Of a stretch of 64,000 nucleotides of DNA, positions 10,291-20,989 are shown one piece after another. Source of the stretch: Protopterus annectens (Eukaryota > Chordata > Ceratodontiformes > Protopteridae); assembly GCF_019279795.1 (NCBI RefSeq), contig NC_056727.1, positions 1,212,059,077 to 1,212,123,076 on the forward strand, written 5' to 3'. A program made the translations under genes and the position numbers. The notes under the pieces were generated by a model. That model was not told where the DNA came from. It did no database searches and saw nothing but the letters and a program-made list of their open reading frames with translations. Position 1 is the stretch's first letter. The number at the start of each line of letters is the position of its first letter.

Positions 10291-10401
10291 TTGCTTTTCA
10301 GATTTCTTTCAGTATCTGAACTGTGTATCCTTTCTCTATGTGGAAACAGAGTTAAAAAGATTAGTTCAGATAAAATCACTTTAGCTAGCAGAACTAGGGG
10401 A

Positions 10402-10429
<28 letters not shown>
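10402..10429. repeat. (CT)n microsatellite
   Basis: About 14 CT units immediately beside the candidate solo LTR. Confidence 0.9.
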
Positions 10430-10432
<3 letters not shown>

Positions 10433-10715
10433 ATACCCTCCCTGTGGGAGGAATAAAGACACCTTGTTGATGTTTCCAGTAGTTTATTCAGTTAAGAAGG
10501 TAGCTGGACAAGTGTTCTTGTTCTAATACATTACATTTAACAGCTCAGTTATTTAAAGGCAGTCACAGACAATAGTGGGAGGTTCCATGAGAGCTTTGGA
10601 GGAAAATTTGGGACATGGAAAAACAAGGAGCCAATCCCGAAACTTAGAAGTTAGTCCCTTATTTGAATATTCCTGAAAGACATGTGAGGGTTTACCAGTT
10701 CAGCAGTCTGTAGCA
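10429..10715 (-). mobile_element. Candidate solo LTR (fossil)
   Basis: On the minus strand the block starts TGCTACAG and ends TATCACA. It contains a TTTAAATAA promoter-like word and, further on, AATAAA within ACTGAATAAACTACTGG, the arrangement of an LTR with U3, R and U5. It is bordered by TCTC on both sides, a possible 4-bp target duplication, but the left border lies in (CT)n and so is weak evidence. No internal region is attached. Confidence 0.4.
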
Positions 10716-10719
10716 TCTC

Positions 10720-11170
10720 ATTCTTAGTTAAAAGGTTTTATTTTTATTTTTAACGATTATCAAACAAAGCATGGCAACACACTGTGAAGTACAACTATAG
10801 AACTACATTTAAGAAAACACTTTCACCTGAGCTTCATCAGGTCCATGTAATAGAGTGTTTTCCACTTTGATAATTGAAAATACCTGCTTTTATGAGGCTA
10901 TCACCAGACATTATTAGTCTGTTTTGTAACACGTAAAATGAGATTCTGTATCTTCATCAGTGGGGCTCATATTCCTTGGAGCCAAGTATAAAAGCATTAT
11001 TGCAGAATTTTTTCCAGTCTATCACATGTAAAATGAGAGGCTGTGCCCACTTTTATAGGGCTCATTATAAAAAGTTAATATTTTCTTGTATAGCAAAAAA
11101 GGTTTACAGTGCCTGCTTCTAAGAGGCTCATATATATGATTAATGTGACCAGTTCCACTTCTTCTTCCTC
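10720..11170 (-). repeat. Array of TATA-like and CTGATGAAG units, probably Penelope-like pseudo-LTR
   Basis: On the minus strand, units beginning GAGCC or AGCCTC recur (near 11130, 11060, 10970, 10905). Two contain TATAAAAG-type words with GGGCACAG or GCAGG downstream. CTGATGAAG occurs near 10965 and 10840. The latter sits in a perfect hairpin (ACCTGA and TCAGGT) flanked by GAAAACAC and GTGTTTTC. CTGATGAAG followed by GAAA is a hallmark of Penelope pseudo-LTRs. The family call is inference. Confidence 0.4.
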
Positions 11171-11376
11171 TTGATAAAGACAGCCCTTTTATATTTTATA
11201 TTAAGTGACTACCACCTCTATTAAGTCACAAATAATGTTCAGGTCCATGGAATGTGTAACCCTCATACAATTCCTCTTGTGAATATGTAACATTTACAAC
11301 AGGGCTGAATCAGAGAATGCCTTGTAGATCAGACATGTAACCTCTTAATAAAATATGGAGTAAAGGGATAGAGACT

Positions 11377-12471
11377 TTAGTTGGTCTGCATAAGACATGT
11401 GTCTAATGCTTTGCATTTTCTTATTAAGAAATCTATAGTAGCCACTCCAACTGGTGTAACTGCCTGGTTAGATATATGCAGAAGGAAGCACTGAACACGA
11501 TTATGGGCCTGATGAGGGATGAGCACTATGACTTCCTTTGAACTTGATGCCATGCCTTTACTTATAAGTTGAGCCACACAAAATGATTTCCTCACTACCA
11601 TAGCTGCCTGGTGGTCAAAGTTTAGGTTACTATCTATCTGTGTTCCTAGGACCCTCACCAGTAGGGCTTCATTTAGGGTGTGCTTTCAATATTATAATTT
11701 ACAGTGATATATGATTAACTGAAGGGTATTATTACCTTTATTATTATTTTTAGCATTTAGTCTCAGACCATAGTTTTGGCACCAGTCTTTTGTCATTTTG
11801 AGGCCTGTTTGTAGGATGTCAACACTGTTTGGGGTTTCAATGATTGCTCCCAGGTTACAATTATCAGTGAAATTGGTGAGCCAGAGGCCCCCAACATTGG
11901 CCTTCACTTCAGAGAGGTATATACCAAACAGGAGGGGTCCCAACATTGAGCCCTGAGGGATACCACTAGTAGCAAATTTCTTATCGGAAGAAGATTCACC
12001 TGTCCAGACAACATGTGTCCTGTTAGTGAGCTAGTTTTGCTATCAATCTGACAATGCAGGGGTTTATGCCTAACTCAGTAAGTTTATCTATGATCCCCAG
12101 ATAGGAGAATGTGTTGAAAGCGTTGGCCAGGTCTAGATAAGTAGAGTGCACCGATTTATCCTCATCCATGACCCTGGTGACTTTCTCAAAAAACTCCACC
12201 AGATGGAGCAGGCAGGTCCATGATAATTTTCTCCATGGTCTTGCAGATAAAATGGTCAAGTGTATGGGTCCATAGTTGCCTGGATCAGCTGATGGTCCCC
12301 ATTGTGCAGAGGGATGAATATTACAGTCCACCATTCCTTTGGGACAAACCAGAGGCTGTGGTTAAATATGCTTTTTAGTGGCCCTGATAGATTCTGTTTT
12401 AAGCCATTTAAGAAGCATACTGGAATGTTGTCAGGTCCCATTGAGGCTGTGTTTTTGGCTTTAGCAAGCAC
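11377..12471 (-). pseudogene. CR1 ORF2 reverse transcriptase region, broken
   Basis: RT fragments in several minus-strand frames: ASMGPDNIPVCFLNGL (fingers, 12400-12450), YLDLANAFNT (the palm YLDLAKAF motif with the first catalytic Asp, near 12130), LGPLLFGIYLSEV (11900-11945), and FTDNCNLGAI (the catalytic box, where the usual FADD is FTDN, near 11850). DSNLNFDHQAAMVVRK (thumb) follows near 11600. Loss of the second catalytic Asp plus the breaks means it is inactive. Confidence 0.75.
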
Positions 12472-13231
12472 AGTAAGAACCTGTTCATTTGTAATGACCA
12501 GTAGGGGGATGGTTGTTGGTATTTCTTTGCATGTGGTAGGTGATGAGGGGGAAGGAGTTTGAGCTGAACTTGTCGGCCAGCAGGTTTACTATAGTTTCAG
12601 GCTGGGTGTAGGTATTGCTGCTCATGATTAACTCAGCACATTGCTGAGCATTTCCCCTGAGGTTATGAACATAATTAAAAAAGTCTTATGTTTATCTTTC
12701 ACCTTGGAGGTTATCTTTGTCTTGTAGTTTGTTTGGCAGATTTGAACAGCTCTCTAATTTTTTGTTAGGAATGGTGAGTGTCGTTTTGCACTTTTTGTCT
12801 GTTCCTTCTTATCTTTGGAAAGAATGTTTTTTTTCTTTTGTTGAATAGCCTGTTTATGTTAAGGGTTCACCAGGGTAGTTTATTTTTGCCAGTAATAATA
12901 GGTTTGACTTGGACAGGTACTGCCTCCTCTATGCAGCTATGAATGTGGTTGTACAGTGCTTTTGTGTACAGCTCTGAGTAGGCATCAGTGTCATCCAGGT
13001 TTGGAGGGGCTTGGACGTTTAATAAGCTATCACTTAGTTTGAGGTAATTGGCCTTAGCAAAGTTCTTAGGTTTGGAGTTTGATGGGGGTTCTAGGTTAGT
13101 TTTAATACTAAAGAAGATAATTTTGTGGTCAGGTCTTATGAGGGAGGAGTTAATGTATGGGAGGGAACAGCATCCCCCTATATTAGTGAGTACTAGGTCT
13201 AGTATATTTGTACGTCTAGTTGGGGAGCTAA

Positions 13232-13888
13232 TTAGTTGCTCAAGGGTTTTGTTTTGATGAAGTCCAAAAGCCTCTGAGCAAGTGAATTATGGGTTGTATA
13301 AGTCTCCCAGTTTATGGAGGGGTAGTTGAAGTCACCCATAAGTATGGCGTTAGGCTGAATGTTAAGAGATCCCAGTAGGTTTAGGTAAGAGATGTGGTTT
13401 TCCAAACTCATGTTAGAGGATCTGCAGCTGGCAAGGATATGATAGGGGCTAGCACCTATGGTTAGTTGGGCATGAAGCAGCATAAGACAGTCAGATTGTT
13501 GGACCAGTCTAGCAGAATACTTGTCCTTTATAAACACTGAGACACCTCCTCCCTTTGTTTTATCCTGAGTTGTAGGGGATTGAAATATATGAAAGGCATT
13601 GTAGCTTTTGATAGTTATGGTGCTTCCCATGGTTTTGAACCATGTTTCCATGACTGCACATATGTCTGCATTCTCCAGGGTGAGTATTGCTTCCAGGGAG
13701 TGCTGTTTTTTATTTAAACTCCTTCCATTGAGCACCAGTACCTTTAGGTAACTGTGAGTGATTTTTGTTATGTTGGAGGATTTAACAACTTGGCACAGCC
13801 TGAAAAAGTCACTGTGAGGATAGACAAAGATTTTGCCAGTATCTGGAAGCCATATGGTGACAAGTGCAAACCATCTCTGGCAAAGCAT
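13232..13888 (-). pseudogene. CR1 ORF2 endonuclease domain (partial frame)
   Basis: APE-type endonuclease that nicks the target for reverse transcription. Visible are VLNGRSLNKKQHSLEAIL (the Asn of the active site), ICAVMETWFKT (the catalytic Glu), GGGVSVFIKD, and MGDFNYPSINWE (the Asp-x-Asn motif). The open run is 218 codons long. The terminal SDH block lies beyond it in another frame, so the domain is split. It is followed at lower coordinates by linker and RT remains, including LGPLLFGIYLSEV near 11900. Confidence 0.8.
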
Positions 13889-13929
13889 TGTGGTTTGTCA
13901 ATCATATCTCCCTCAGACTGCCAAATATT

Positions 13930-14688
13930 GGATTCCCTTGTTGTGACACCCAGAATCTAAGCCAATTGCTGAAGTCAATCATTTTTGCTGGTACTGTGGC
14001 ATCAGCATTGGTGAAGGTAGGATGTTACTCAAGGCTAGATTCATACCTACCTGGAACACATATTCAGAAAGGTCCATCATGTCTCTCTTTATATAGTCCA
14101 GTGTGGTAGATCTTAGGTAATTTACTCCCACGTGGATTATGACCGTGTCATACTAGTACTTGTAGTTCAAAGACCAAAGTGCATGTGTGATCTGGCAGAT
14201 CCTGGCTCCAGACAGATAGGCCACTGTGATCGCCTCCTTGTTTAGCCTGTAAGGTGGACATCAGTATGTCTTACAATGGAGTCCCCAATAACCAAAATGT
14301 TTGGCTGTGTTGTGTGTTGTCTTATGGGTTTGGGAGCTGAGTTACTATGATTCTCAGAGTTATGTGTTGTGTGATGTGCTGTCTTTTTTGAGCGTATGTG
14401 GGGTCACTGAGAGTTGTTCTTAGGAGGTCTTGGAGGTTTTGGTAAACTATATGCGAGTACTTCCACGTATGTGGGTCTATGTGTTTGTTCCTTAGTGTTG
14501 GTAGTGCGTGTTTTAGGTGTAAAGCTAGCAACCTGATTTTCATTTTTCATGTGTGTATGTGAGAGCTTTGCTTCCAGTGACATTGTGTATGTACAGCTCT
14601 TACACACTGTGTTTGTCTGTTCTAAAATTAAATGGTTGTCAGGGAACATGAGGCATTTACTACACTGTCTCAGGATGCCCATATCCAC
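13930..14688 (-). pseudogene. CR1 ORF1 (Cys-knuckle plus SGNH esterase-like domain), broken
   Basis: CR1-group ORF1 proteins carry an N-terminal PHD-like zinc knuckle and a C-terminal SGNH hydrolase-like esterase, thought to act in the RNP or at membranes. Here MDMGILRQCSKC opens the frame, and a second Cys pair (CKSC) follows about 18 residues later. After a Pro/Thr-rich linker comes NILVIGDSIVRHTDVHL (near 14255-14305), with the block I Gly-Asp-Ser of SGNH enzymes intact at 14278-14286. Block III is IIHVGVNYL, where the usual Asn-Asp has become Asn-Tyr. Frame changes separate the parts, so no complete protein is made. Confidence 0.75.
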
Positions 14689-14760
14689 CAGGCCAGAAAC
14701 AAAGTTGACAGAGAAGGACCTATCCCTTCTACCAGATCCTTAGTAGATGGGAAGGCATAA

Positions 14761-15844
14761 GGGACACTTAAAGGTCTAAGTGACAGTGTTTAGTAGTATG
14801 ATGACCTGCAGTAATGCTGCCCTTTGCACAAACTGGCAGTTCTTCAAGCAGCTATGAACAGTGGGAGACTATGGAAAGTGTTTCCTACAATGGATTTTAA
14901 ACTGGAGAAGGTTTGCTTATATACAAGGTATGGGTGACTGTGTTTGCATATCGCTCAAACACGAGGCAGAATGAAAGACTTTTACACAGTTAACTCATTC
15001 CCTCCAGAAGAGCTATTTTAAGTGTGTACCTTTAACTCCTAGTGGGTGTGGCTTCAGCCTTTAAAAAATTAAGTTATCACCTTACAGTTCTAACAAATAC
15101 TAATTGACAGAGATCATATATCGATACAGTGTGTTGTCATCATGTATGCTTCAAGATAAAATATTCTGATACCTTGTATGTAGCATGGCTTTGTTATTAT
15201 TAAGGCAAATATGAACAGGCAATATTTGACACCTAGAGGCACAGTAGGAGGTAACTGCAGAAATGCCTGGAGACGTTACTCGGCTGTAATGAGTCTCAGG
15301 TCAATCAGATAAACACACAGTAAGCCTTTCGCCAACAGTTCTTAACTTGGATGGGTTGAACCAGCCCTCTGCTCCCACCAGAATGTAGAATAAAATTCTC
15401 TTAATGTACAACCATTCAGCTCAAGTGCAGTAACAACTGCTTTTCAACAAAAGGCAGAAATCCTTGGAAATAAGTTCACAAACTTCTACAAAAACAGAAA
15501 ATCTTTGCAAAACTTAGAAATATTGTGGCAAACTTAGGAGAAAGGTTGGTGAATTCAGAACAGCTTTTTCACTATCAGAGGAGCTTAAGAAATATCAGAA
15601 TACTGTAACAAACAGATGGCATTTCTTTAACAAGCATAGTCTGAAAAACAGTGACAAATTAAACAAAATCAGTAAATGCAACACAGAACTGTTAAATAAC
15701 TCTGAGATAGTTAAAGTAAGTGCAAAAACAAACAAACAAACAATTATGTAAGCTTTATAATGCCACAGATATTTTTAGATGCAAACCAATGTCTTGCAAT
15801 CTCAGGTTTCCAAGCCAGGCACAAGGAAACTCTGAATAAATTTT
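14761..15844. other. AT-rich spacer, nothing recognised
   Basis: Lies between CR1 copy C and the nested CR1 block. AAACTTAGAAA and AAACTTAGGAG recur near 15500-15545, but I see no defined repeat or gene. Confidence 0.4.
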
Positions 15845-16264
15845 AATACTGTAGTTAAATAGTAACTCCAGTGGCCCTCATAGGTCTTGTTTTAGACTAT
15901 TCATTAGCCCACTGAGGTTGTGTTCCTGGCCTTAGTGAGGATATGCTCCCTATTTAGAATTGGAGGGGTTATATTTGAAGGTATTTCTCAGGAGGTGGCA
16001 CAGGGTGAGTGGGAAGGTAAAGCTAGAACTGACTTTGTCAGCCAACAGTTATGCTATATCACTGAGCTCACTGAATGTGGCATCATTAACCACCAGCTCA
16101 ACACAATGTTATGTGCTGCCTTTGAGGTTTCTGACATAGGTGAAGAAGGCCTTATGGTTGTCTTTTGCCTGGGAGGCTATTTTGACCTGAAAATTGGATT
16201 TATTGTACTTAATTGGTCCTCTTAGCTGCCTGTTTATTTTGATGAGAGAGTTCTTATCTTTATG
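15845..16264 (-). mobile_element. Outer CR1 of the nested block, linker part
   Basis: Minus-strand CR1 linker sequence: VKIASQAKDNHKAFFTYVRN near 16110-16190, equivalent to KDNHKAFFSYVKNL in the copy at 22800. It stops abruptly at 16264 where the 3' end of another CR1 begins. Its continuation, the 5' half of the linker and the endonuclease, resumes at 19681. Confidence 0.75.
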
Positions 16265-16570
16265 GTCTATAGGTTCATAGGAGGTTACTAGGCTATTGGT
16301 TCTAAGGTCTTTTATAAGACTAGCCATATTATTCCATCTTTCCCTTATTGACCAAGTTGTATTGTCTATATTTGCAGCACAACTCTATGATCAGCACCAA
16401 TTGCCATTATCCAAGAGGGGCATAGGATACACCCCCGGGATAAATTTATGGTCTCCCATCCAGCTGTCTAAGTTACACTTAAACAGAGTCATTGAGGAGC
16501 TCAATTTTATGTAAATTGGGCGGTTGTTCCAAAGGACTGGCAATCTCTGTGAGACATATCTGTATCTCCA

Positions 16571-17712
16571 TCATGTCCTGTTAATGTCACTGGCTAGGTT
16601 AAGATCTCTAGAGTGAGTGAATCTTGTCCCATTTGATTTGCGGATGTGCAGCATTTCCATTAGGGCAGGGTCTGAGACTGCTCTGTAGGCCAGGCATAAG
16701 TCGCCTCTCAGCAGCCTATGACATAGAGAGTACAGTGACAAGGCCTTCAGTCTGTCCCTGTAGATCATGTGTTGAAGACCCTGAATTTTCTTGGTGAGAA
16801 ACCTCTGAGGTTTCTCCAGCTGCTGCAGGTGATTGGTGAAGTACATACAGAAGGGAGAATTGTACTGATAAGGAGTGAGTACATGAGAGTTATAACATCC
16901 TTAGCTCTGGATGCAATGCCCTTACTTATGAGATGCGCAACATAGAAGGCCTTCCTTACCACTGTGGACACATGGTGATCGAAGTTAAGGTTGCTATCAA
17001 TGTGTATTCCAATATTTTTAACCACAGGGTTTGAGCTAAAGGGGTACTGTTAATAATGTAATTTGCAGGGACTTTCCCTTTGCTAAAACAGATGACAACA
17101 CATTTTTTGCATTTAGTTTAAGTCCATGGCTTTGGCGCCAATCATTTGTCTGTGTAAGCCCTTTTTGTAGTATGGCAACATTGTTGGGGGATTCAATGAC
17201 TGCACCCAGTTTGCAGTCATCAGCAAACTTGGTAAGCCACAGGCCATCTATTTCACCTGGACTTCTGAGAAATAGATTCCAAACAGTAGGGGGCCCAGCA
17301 CAGATACTTGTGGTACACCACTGGTAACTGGTCTGCTGAAAGAGGTGGAATCCCCAATTTTGACTGTATGCATTCTGTAGGTGAGACAATTGGCTACCAA
17401 TCTAGTGACATATGGGTTAATTCCCAGCTAGATGAGTTTCTCAATGATGGCTGAGTGGAGGGTTGTATAAAAAGCCTTGGCTAAGTCAAGATAGGCTCTA
17501 TGTATTGTTTTGCCAACATCCAGGGCTTTGGTGACATTCTGGAAGACGTTCACCAGGTTTAATAAGCATGATCTACCCTTACTGAAGCCAAATTGTGTCA
17601 GGTCAAGAGTTTAAAGGTCACTTATGTCTTTGTTGATAAGGTCCATGATGATTCTCTCCATGGCCTTGCAGATAAGACTGGTTAAGCTTATTTATCTATA
17701 TTTCCCAGGGTC
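16571..17712 (-). pseudogene. Middle CR1: ORF2 reverse transcriptase C-terminal half, broken
   Basis: Thumb and C-terminal words occur in separate frames: GIHIDSNLNFDHHVSTVVRK (16970-17020), YFTNHLQQLEKPQRFLTKKI and HRLLRGDLCLAYRAVSDP (16660-16846), and TKFADDCKLGAVIESP (the FADD catalytic box, near 17190-17240). FADD is intact here, unlike copy C. Stops and frame changes interrupt it. The upstream half resumes beyond the inserted piece at about 18000. Confidence 0.8.
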
Positions 17713-17998
17713 GATTGATGGACTTGTTGGCAGGACAGATTTGTGTCCCAGAGACTCCCCCATCTGTGGAATAGACTCCCTCTCCACTTCAAGCAGAGTA
17801 CCTCATTATCCCTTTTTAACAGCAACCTGGATAACTGGATGGGAAATAGAAAATACACCCCTGGGATTTCACCTGTGTCCCTGCTGGGCAGGGGCTTTGG
17901 GTGCTGACTTGTTTAAACATGAGCTAAACTCTGGGCTAGGCTTATAAGGGCCTCAGGGCCAATAGCCTAGTAACCTCCTATGATCCTATGATCCTATG
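17713..17998 (+). mobile_element. Inner CR1: 5'-truncated 3' end with (CCTATGAT)3 tail
   Basis: A plus-strand CR1 3' end of about 285 bp sits inside the minus-strand middle CR1. The host RT sequence stops at CCCAGGGTC (17712) and resumes with a CTCTTTGTGCAAGGG-type word at about 18000. The tail is three 8-bp CCTATGAT units at 17977-17999. A 58-codon C-terminal frame (17734-17907) is open. Confidence 0.85.
17734..17907 (+). CDS. C-terminal end of CR1 ORF2 (partial, 58 codons)
   Basis: The frame reads DRFVSQRLPHLWNRLPLHF, then NLDNWMGNRKYTPGIS, and ends with TGA at 17905-17907. This is the conserved CR1 C-terminus, also seen at 21075-21290 as DRFLTQRLPMLWNKI. It is open without interruption, which together with the clean 8-bp tail suggests the inner insertion is the youngest layer of the nest. 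It is only a 5'-truncated tail and cannot make a protein by itself. Confidence 0.75.
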   Translation, partial: DRFVSQRLPHLWNRLPLHFKQSTSLSLFNSNLDNWMGNRKYTPGISPVSLLGRGFGC

Positions 17999-17999
17999 A

Positions 18000-19680
18000 C
18001 CCTCTTTGTGCAAGGGAATTACTGTCACTGTTTTCCACTCTGCTGGGACAAAGCTGATACTTAGACTGTAGTTGAAGAGAGTGCCAATTGATTCCTCTAG
18101 ATCCTGTTTTAGACCATTACTAGGCAGCCTGGGATGTTATCTGGTCCTACAGAGGCTATATTTTTGGCCATGGAGAGTGCAATTATGACCTGCTCTTTGT
18201 AGATACTAGGTAGAGGATTGGTCACAGGTATGCTTTGGGGTATGTCTGGTAGGGGGTGGAGTTTGTGCCATATCTGTATGCTAACAGGTTGGCGATGTCC
18301 TCAAGGTCAGTATGAGTGGTACTGTCCACTACTAGTTCATCACAAAGCTGGGCCTTTGCTTTTAGGTTTCTGATGTAGCTATAGAATGCCTTGTGATTGT
18401 CCTTAGCTAGGGATGCTAGTTTAGCTTCATAATTGGCTTTAGAGGACTTTACAAGATATCTAATTTGCTTGTTCAAGCTGTGGAGGTTGCTCTTCCTCTG
18501 CTGAGTCAGTTGTCTCTTGTTCTTAGACATTAGTTTCTTCCTCTTGTTGTATAACGTATTTATGCTTGATGCCCACCAGGGTGGCTTGTTTTTTGTGAGG
18601 AACTTGTTTTCATCTGTGCAGGTACAGCTGAGTCTATACATTTGTATAGGAGTTTATACAGAGCATTTGTGTACAACTCTGTATAGCAGTCATTGTTGAC
18701 AGTGGTAGCAGGGGGTTTGACACGATTTATACCATCGCTTAGGAGGTTATAGTTTGCTTTGGAGAAAGTTTTCATCCTTTTTGTTCTTCAGGGGGGTCAG
18801 GTATGATCATTACTTCAAACGTGACTGATTTATGATCAGACCTTACCAGGGAGGGTAACACATAGGAGGTGACCCCCTATGTTGGTGAGTACTAAGTCTA
18901 GGACATTTGACCCCCTTGTGGGATTGCAGACTATCTGTTCCAGAGCATTTGTATTAACAAAGTCCAGGAACCTTAGGGTGAGCGTATTTGTGATCATGTA
19001 TGACTCCCAGTCAATGGAAGGATAGTTGAAATCACCTATGACCAAGGTCTTTGGCTGTATAGTGAGTGACTCAAGTAGGTCCAGGTAGATAGAGTGGTTC
19101 TTGTGGTTTATTACTGGGGACCTGTAGCTAACAATGATATGGAAGGAGGTTGTACCTACAGTTAGTTGGACTTGGAGTAGCTCTAGGGAGTCATACTGTT
19201 TGACCAGTCTTAAGATGTATTTGTCTTTAATGAAGATGGATACACCTTGGCCTTTAGTTATTTTACGCTTGTTTTAAGGAGGTCTGAACATGTGGAAGGG
19301 ATTGTAGCCTTGCATAGCTGGGATGCTCCCTGCAACCTTGAACCATGTCTCTGTGACTGCACAGACATCAGCATCTTCCAAGGTAAGAAGCACTTCCAGC
19401 GAGTGCAGTTTCCAATTTACACTCCTAACATTAAGCAGCATAACCTTGCGTTTGTCTCTAGTGGATTTTTTTTAAGCTAGTAATTTTGTTATTATGACAT
19501 TGCCTAAAAAAGGCACTATGGGGGAGGCAAGTACCTTTGCCAGTAACTGAAAGCCAAGAAGTGACAGATGAAGGTCATCTCTGGCAAAGCAACATGGTCT
19601 GTCAACCATATCTTCCCAAGCTGATAGATACTGGATCCCGCTGGATTGACACCAATAGCTAAACTAATTGTTGAAGCCAT
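18000..19680 (-). pseudogene. Middle CR1: RT N-terminus, linker, endonuclease and ORF1 end, broken
   Basis: Reading the minus strand upward, RT entry remains are at 18000-18220. The linker runs 18222-18641 (KPPWWASSINTLYNKRKKL, AKDNHKAFYSYIRNLKAK). The endonuclease lies at 18836-19480, with VIGDFNYPSIDWESY, VLDLVLTNIG and ETWF-type words. At 19500-19680 is the end of ORF1 with the AKVLASPIVPF-like segment. The endonuclease GDFN block is conserved. Several frame changes are present. Confidence 0.75.
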
Positions 19681-20230
19681 GATTTGGTTTCCTTTTGTTG
19701 TATCTGACATACCCCCAGGGTGGATTGCTTTTGGAGTTAATTTTGGGCTTACTTCTGGTAGGTACAGCAGCCTCTATGCAGCCATTGACATGGCTGTGCA
19801 GAAATTCTGTGAACAATTCTTCTTATTCTGTTGTATTTTTAGGATTTGGATGGGCACTGAATTTTGACAAACTATTGGTTAATAAAAGGTAGTTTGCCTT
19901 GGAATCATTCCATACTGTTACTGGGTTTACTGGGGTTGCCGAGTTGATTTTGATTTTGAAGGTGACAGCTTTATAGTTAGACCTTATGAGGCAGCATTTT
20001 TCTATATTTGTGAGTATGAGGTCCAACATGCTGGAACCTCTAGTGGGTGCATGCACTTATTGGTTAAGGGTGTTTGTATTTACAAAGTCCAGGATCCTCT
20101 GTGCCTGCAGATATGGGGCTGTGTAGAATTTCCAGTCTATAGAAGTATAATAAGTCCTCCATAAGTAAAGTGTTAGGCTGGATGGTCAGTGTCTCCAATA
20201 GGTTTAAGTATGTGTTAGAAGTTTCATGGG
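19681..20230 (-). mobile_element. Outer CR1 of the nested block, endonuclease part
   Basis: Continuation of the outer CR1 after the middle CR1. TRGSSMLDLILTNIE (19990-20050) and YLNLLETLTIQPNTLLMED (20140-20215) match endonuclease words of other copies, and the linker entry is at 19690-19760. The join across 16264/19681 restores collinearity with the copy at 22800-23000. The 5' end fades near 20230. Confidence 0.7.
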
Positions 20231-20989
20231 ACAAACACAAAGTGCAGAGTTTAATTCTCAAAGGGGATAATTGGCAAAGATTGAAATGGCCCACATGGGC
20301 ACTTACCCAGTATGAACTTATGATCTGATCTGAAAAAGTAAATGATGTTAAGATCAGAAGTTTGATCAATGTACTGAAAACTATTTTTTCAAGGCATGAT
20401 ATTGTAAATGTGGCAGTATATAATCATGATACACAGTTTGCAAGTAGAGAGATCAAGAGATTATTGGAATAGTGGGAGTTGTAACCATGCATAATCCAAG
20501 ATCCAAGTCAAGAGGGTTAATTGAAATTGTCACAAACCTCATGAAAAAAATCAAAGTCAAGAACGAGTCTTAGCAAGAAAGAGGCATCTGCATAACAACT
20601 CAATATGAAAGGTAGGTAGTGCTCTCAGGCATACAGGGATTACATCAGGTGAGAATGCTGTTTTTTTTCACATACCATTTAATCAGTCATGCTAATTCCC
20701 TCTCTCTCTTCTGTTTGTACAGGTTCAAGAACAGCCTGGCTAAAGAAATATTTTTTTACTTGGCCAATATGAATTATCAGGGTAGGGTACCTGCCATGGG
20801 AAATTGTTGTGTAATAGTTGTGTATCTTGGAGAATGAAACTGGATCAGAGTATGTCAAATTTGTTGATATTAAATAATTTTCCATAATGTGCCTGATATC
20901 CTGATTATATACAGTCAGAATATGATGACGACAAAAAATACACACCATCCAGCTAGAAATGAACATGATAAGAAATCTTAAGCTACTTT
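20231..20989. other. Spacer, nothing recognised
   Basis: Unique-looking sequence between two CR1 copies, without a supported gene. Confidence 0.4.

Larger units (their letters stand above)
11340..14760 (-). mobile_element. CR1 LINE (copy C) with ORF1 and ORF2, missing its 3' end
   Basis: The minus-strand element runs from an ORF1 start at 14688 through the esterase-like region, endonuclease, linker and RT to about 11340. There it stops short of the CCTATGAA tail seen in other copies. Domain order and spacing match the copy at 20990-24000. Several stops and frame changes break ORF2, and a stretch of the RT thumb is poorly conserved. Confidence 0.85.
16265..19680 (-). mobile_element. Middle CR1 of the nested block, inserted in the outer CR1
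   Basis: The 3' end on the minus strand is AGCCTAGTAACCTCCTATGAACCTATAG (near 16265-16290, with overlapping CR1 tail words). Above it lie the RT C-terminus, thumb, palm, linker, endonuclease and the end of ORF1 up to about 19680, where the copy is 5'-truncated. It splits the outer CR1 and is itself split by a plus-strand CR1 piece at 17713-17998. Direct repeats at the junctions are not obvious, as usual for CR1. Confidence 0.8.
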
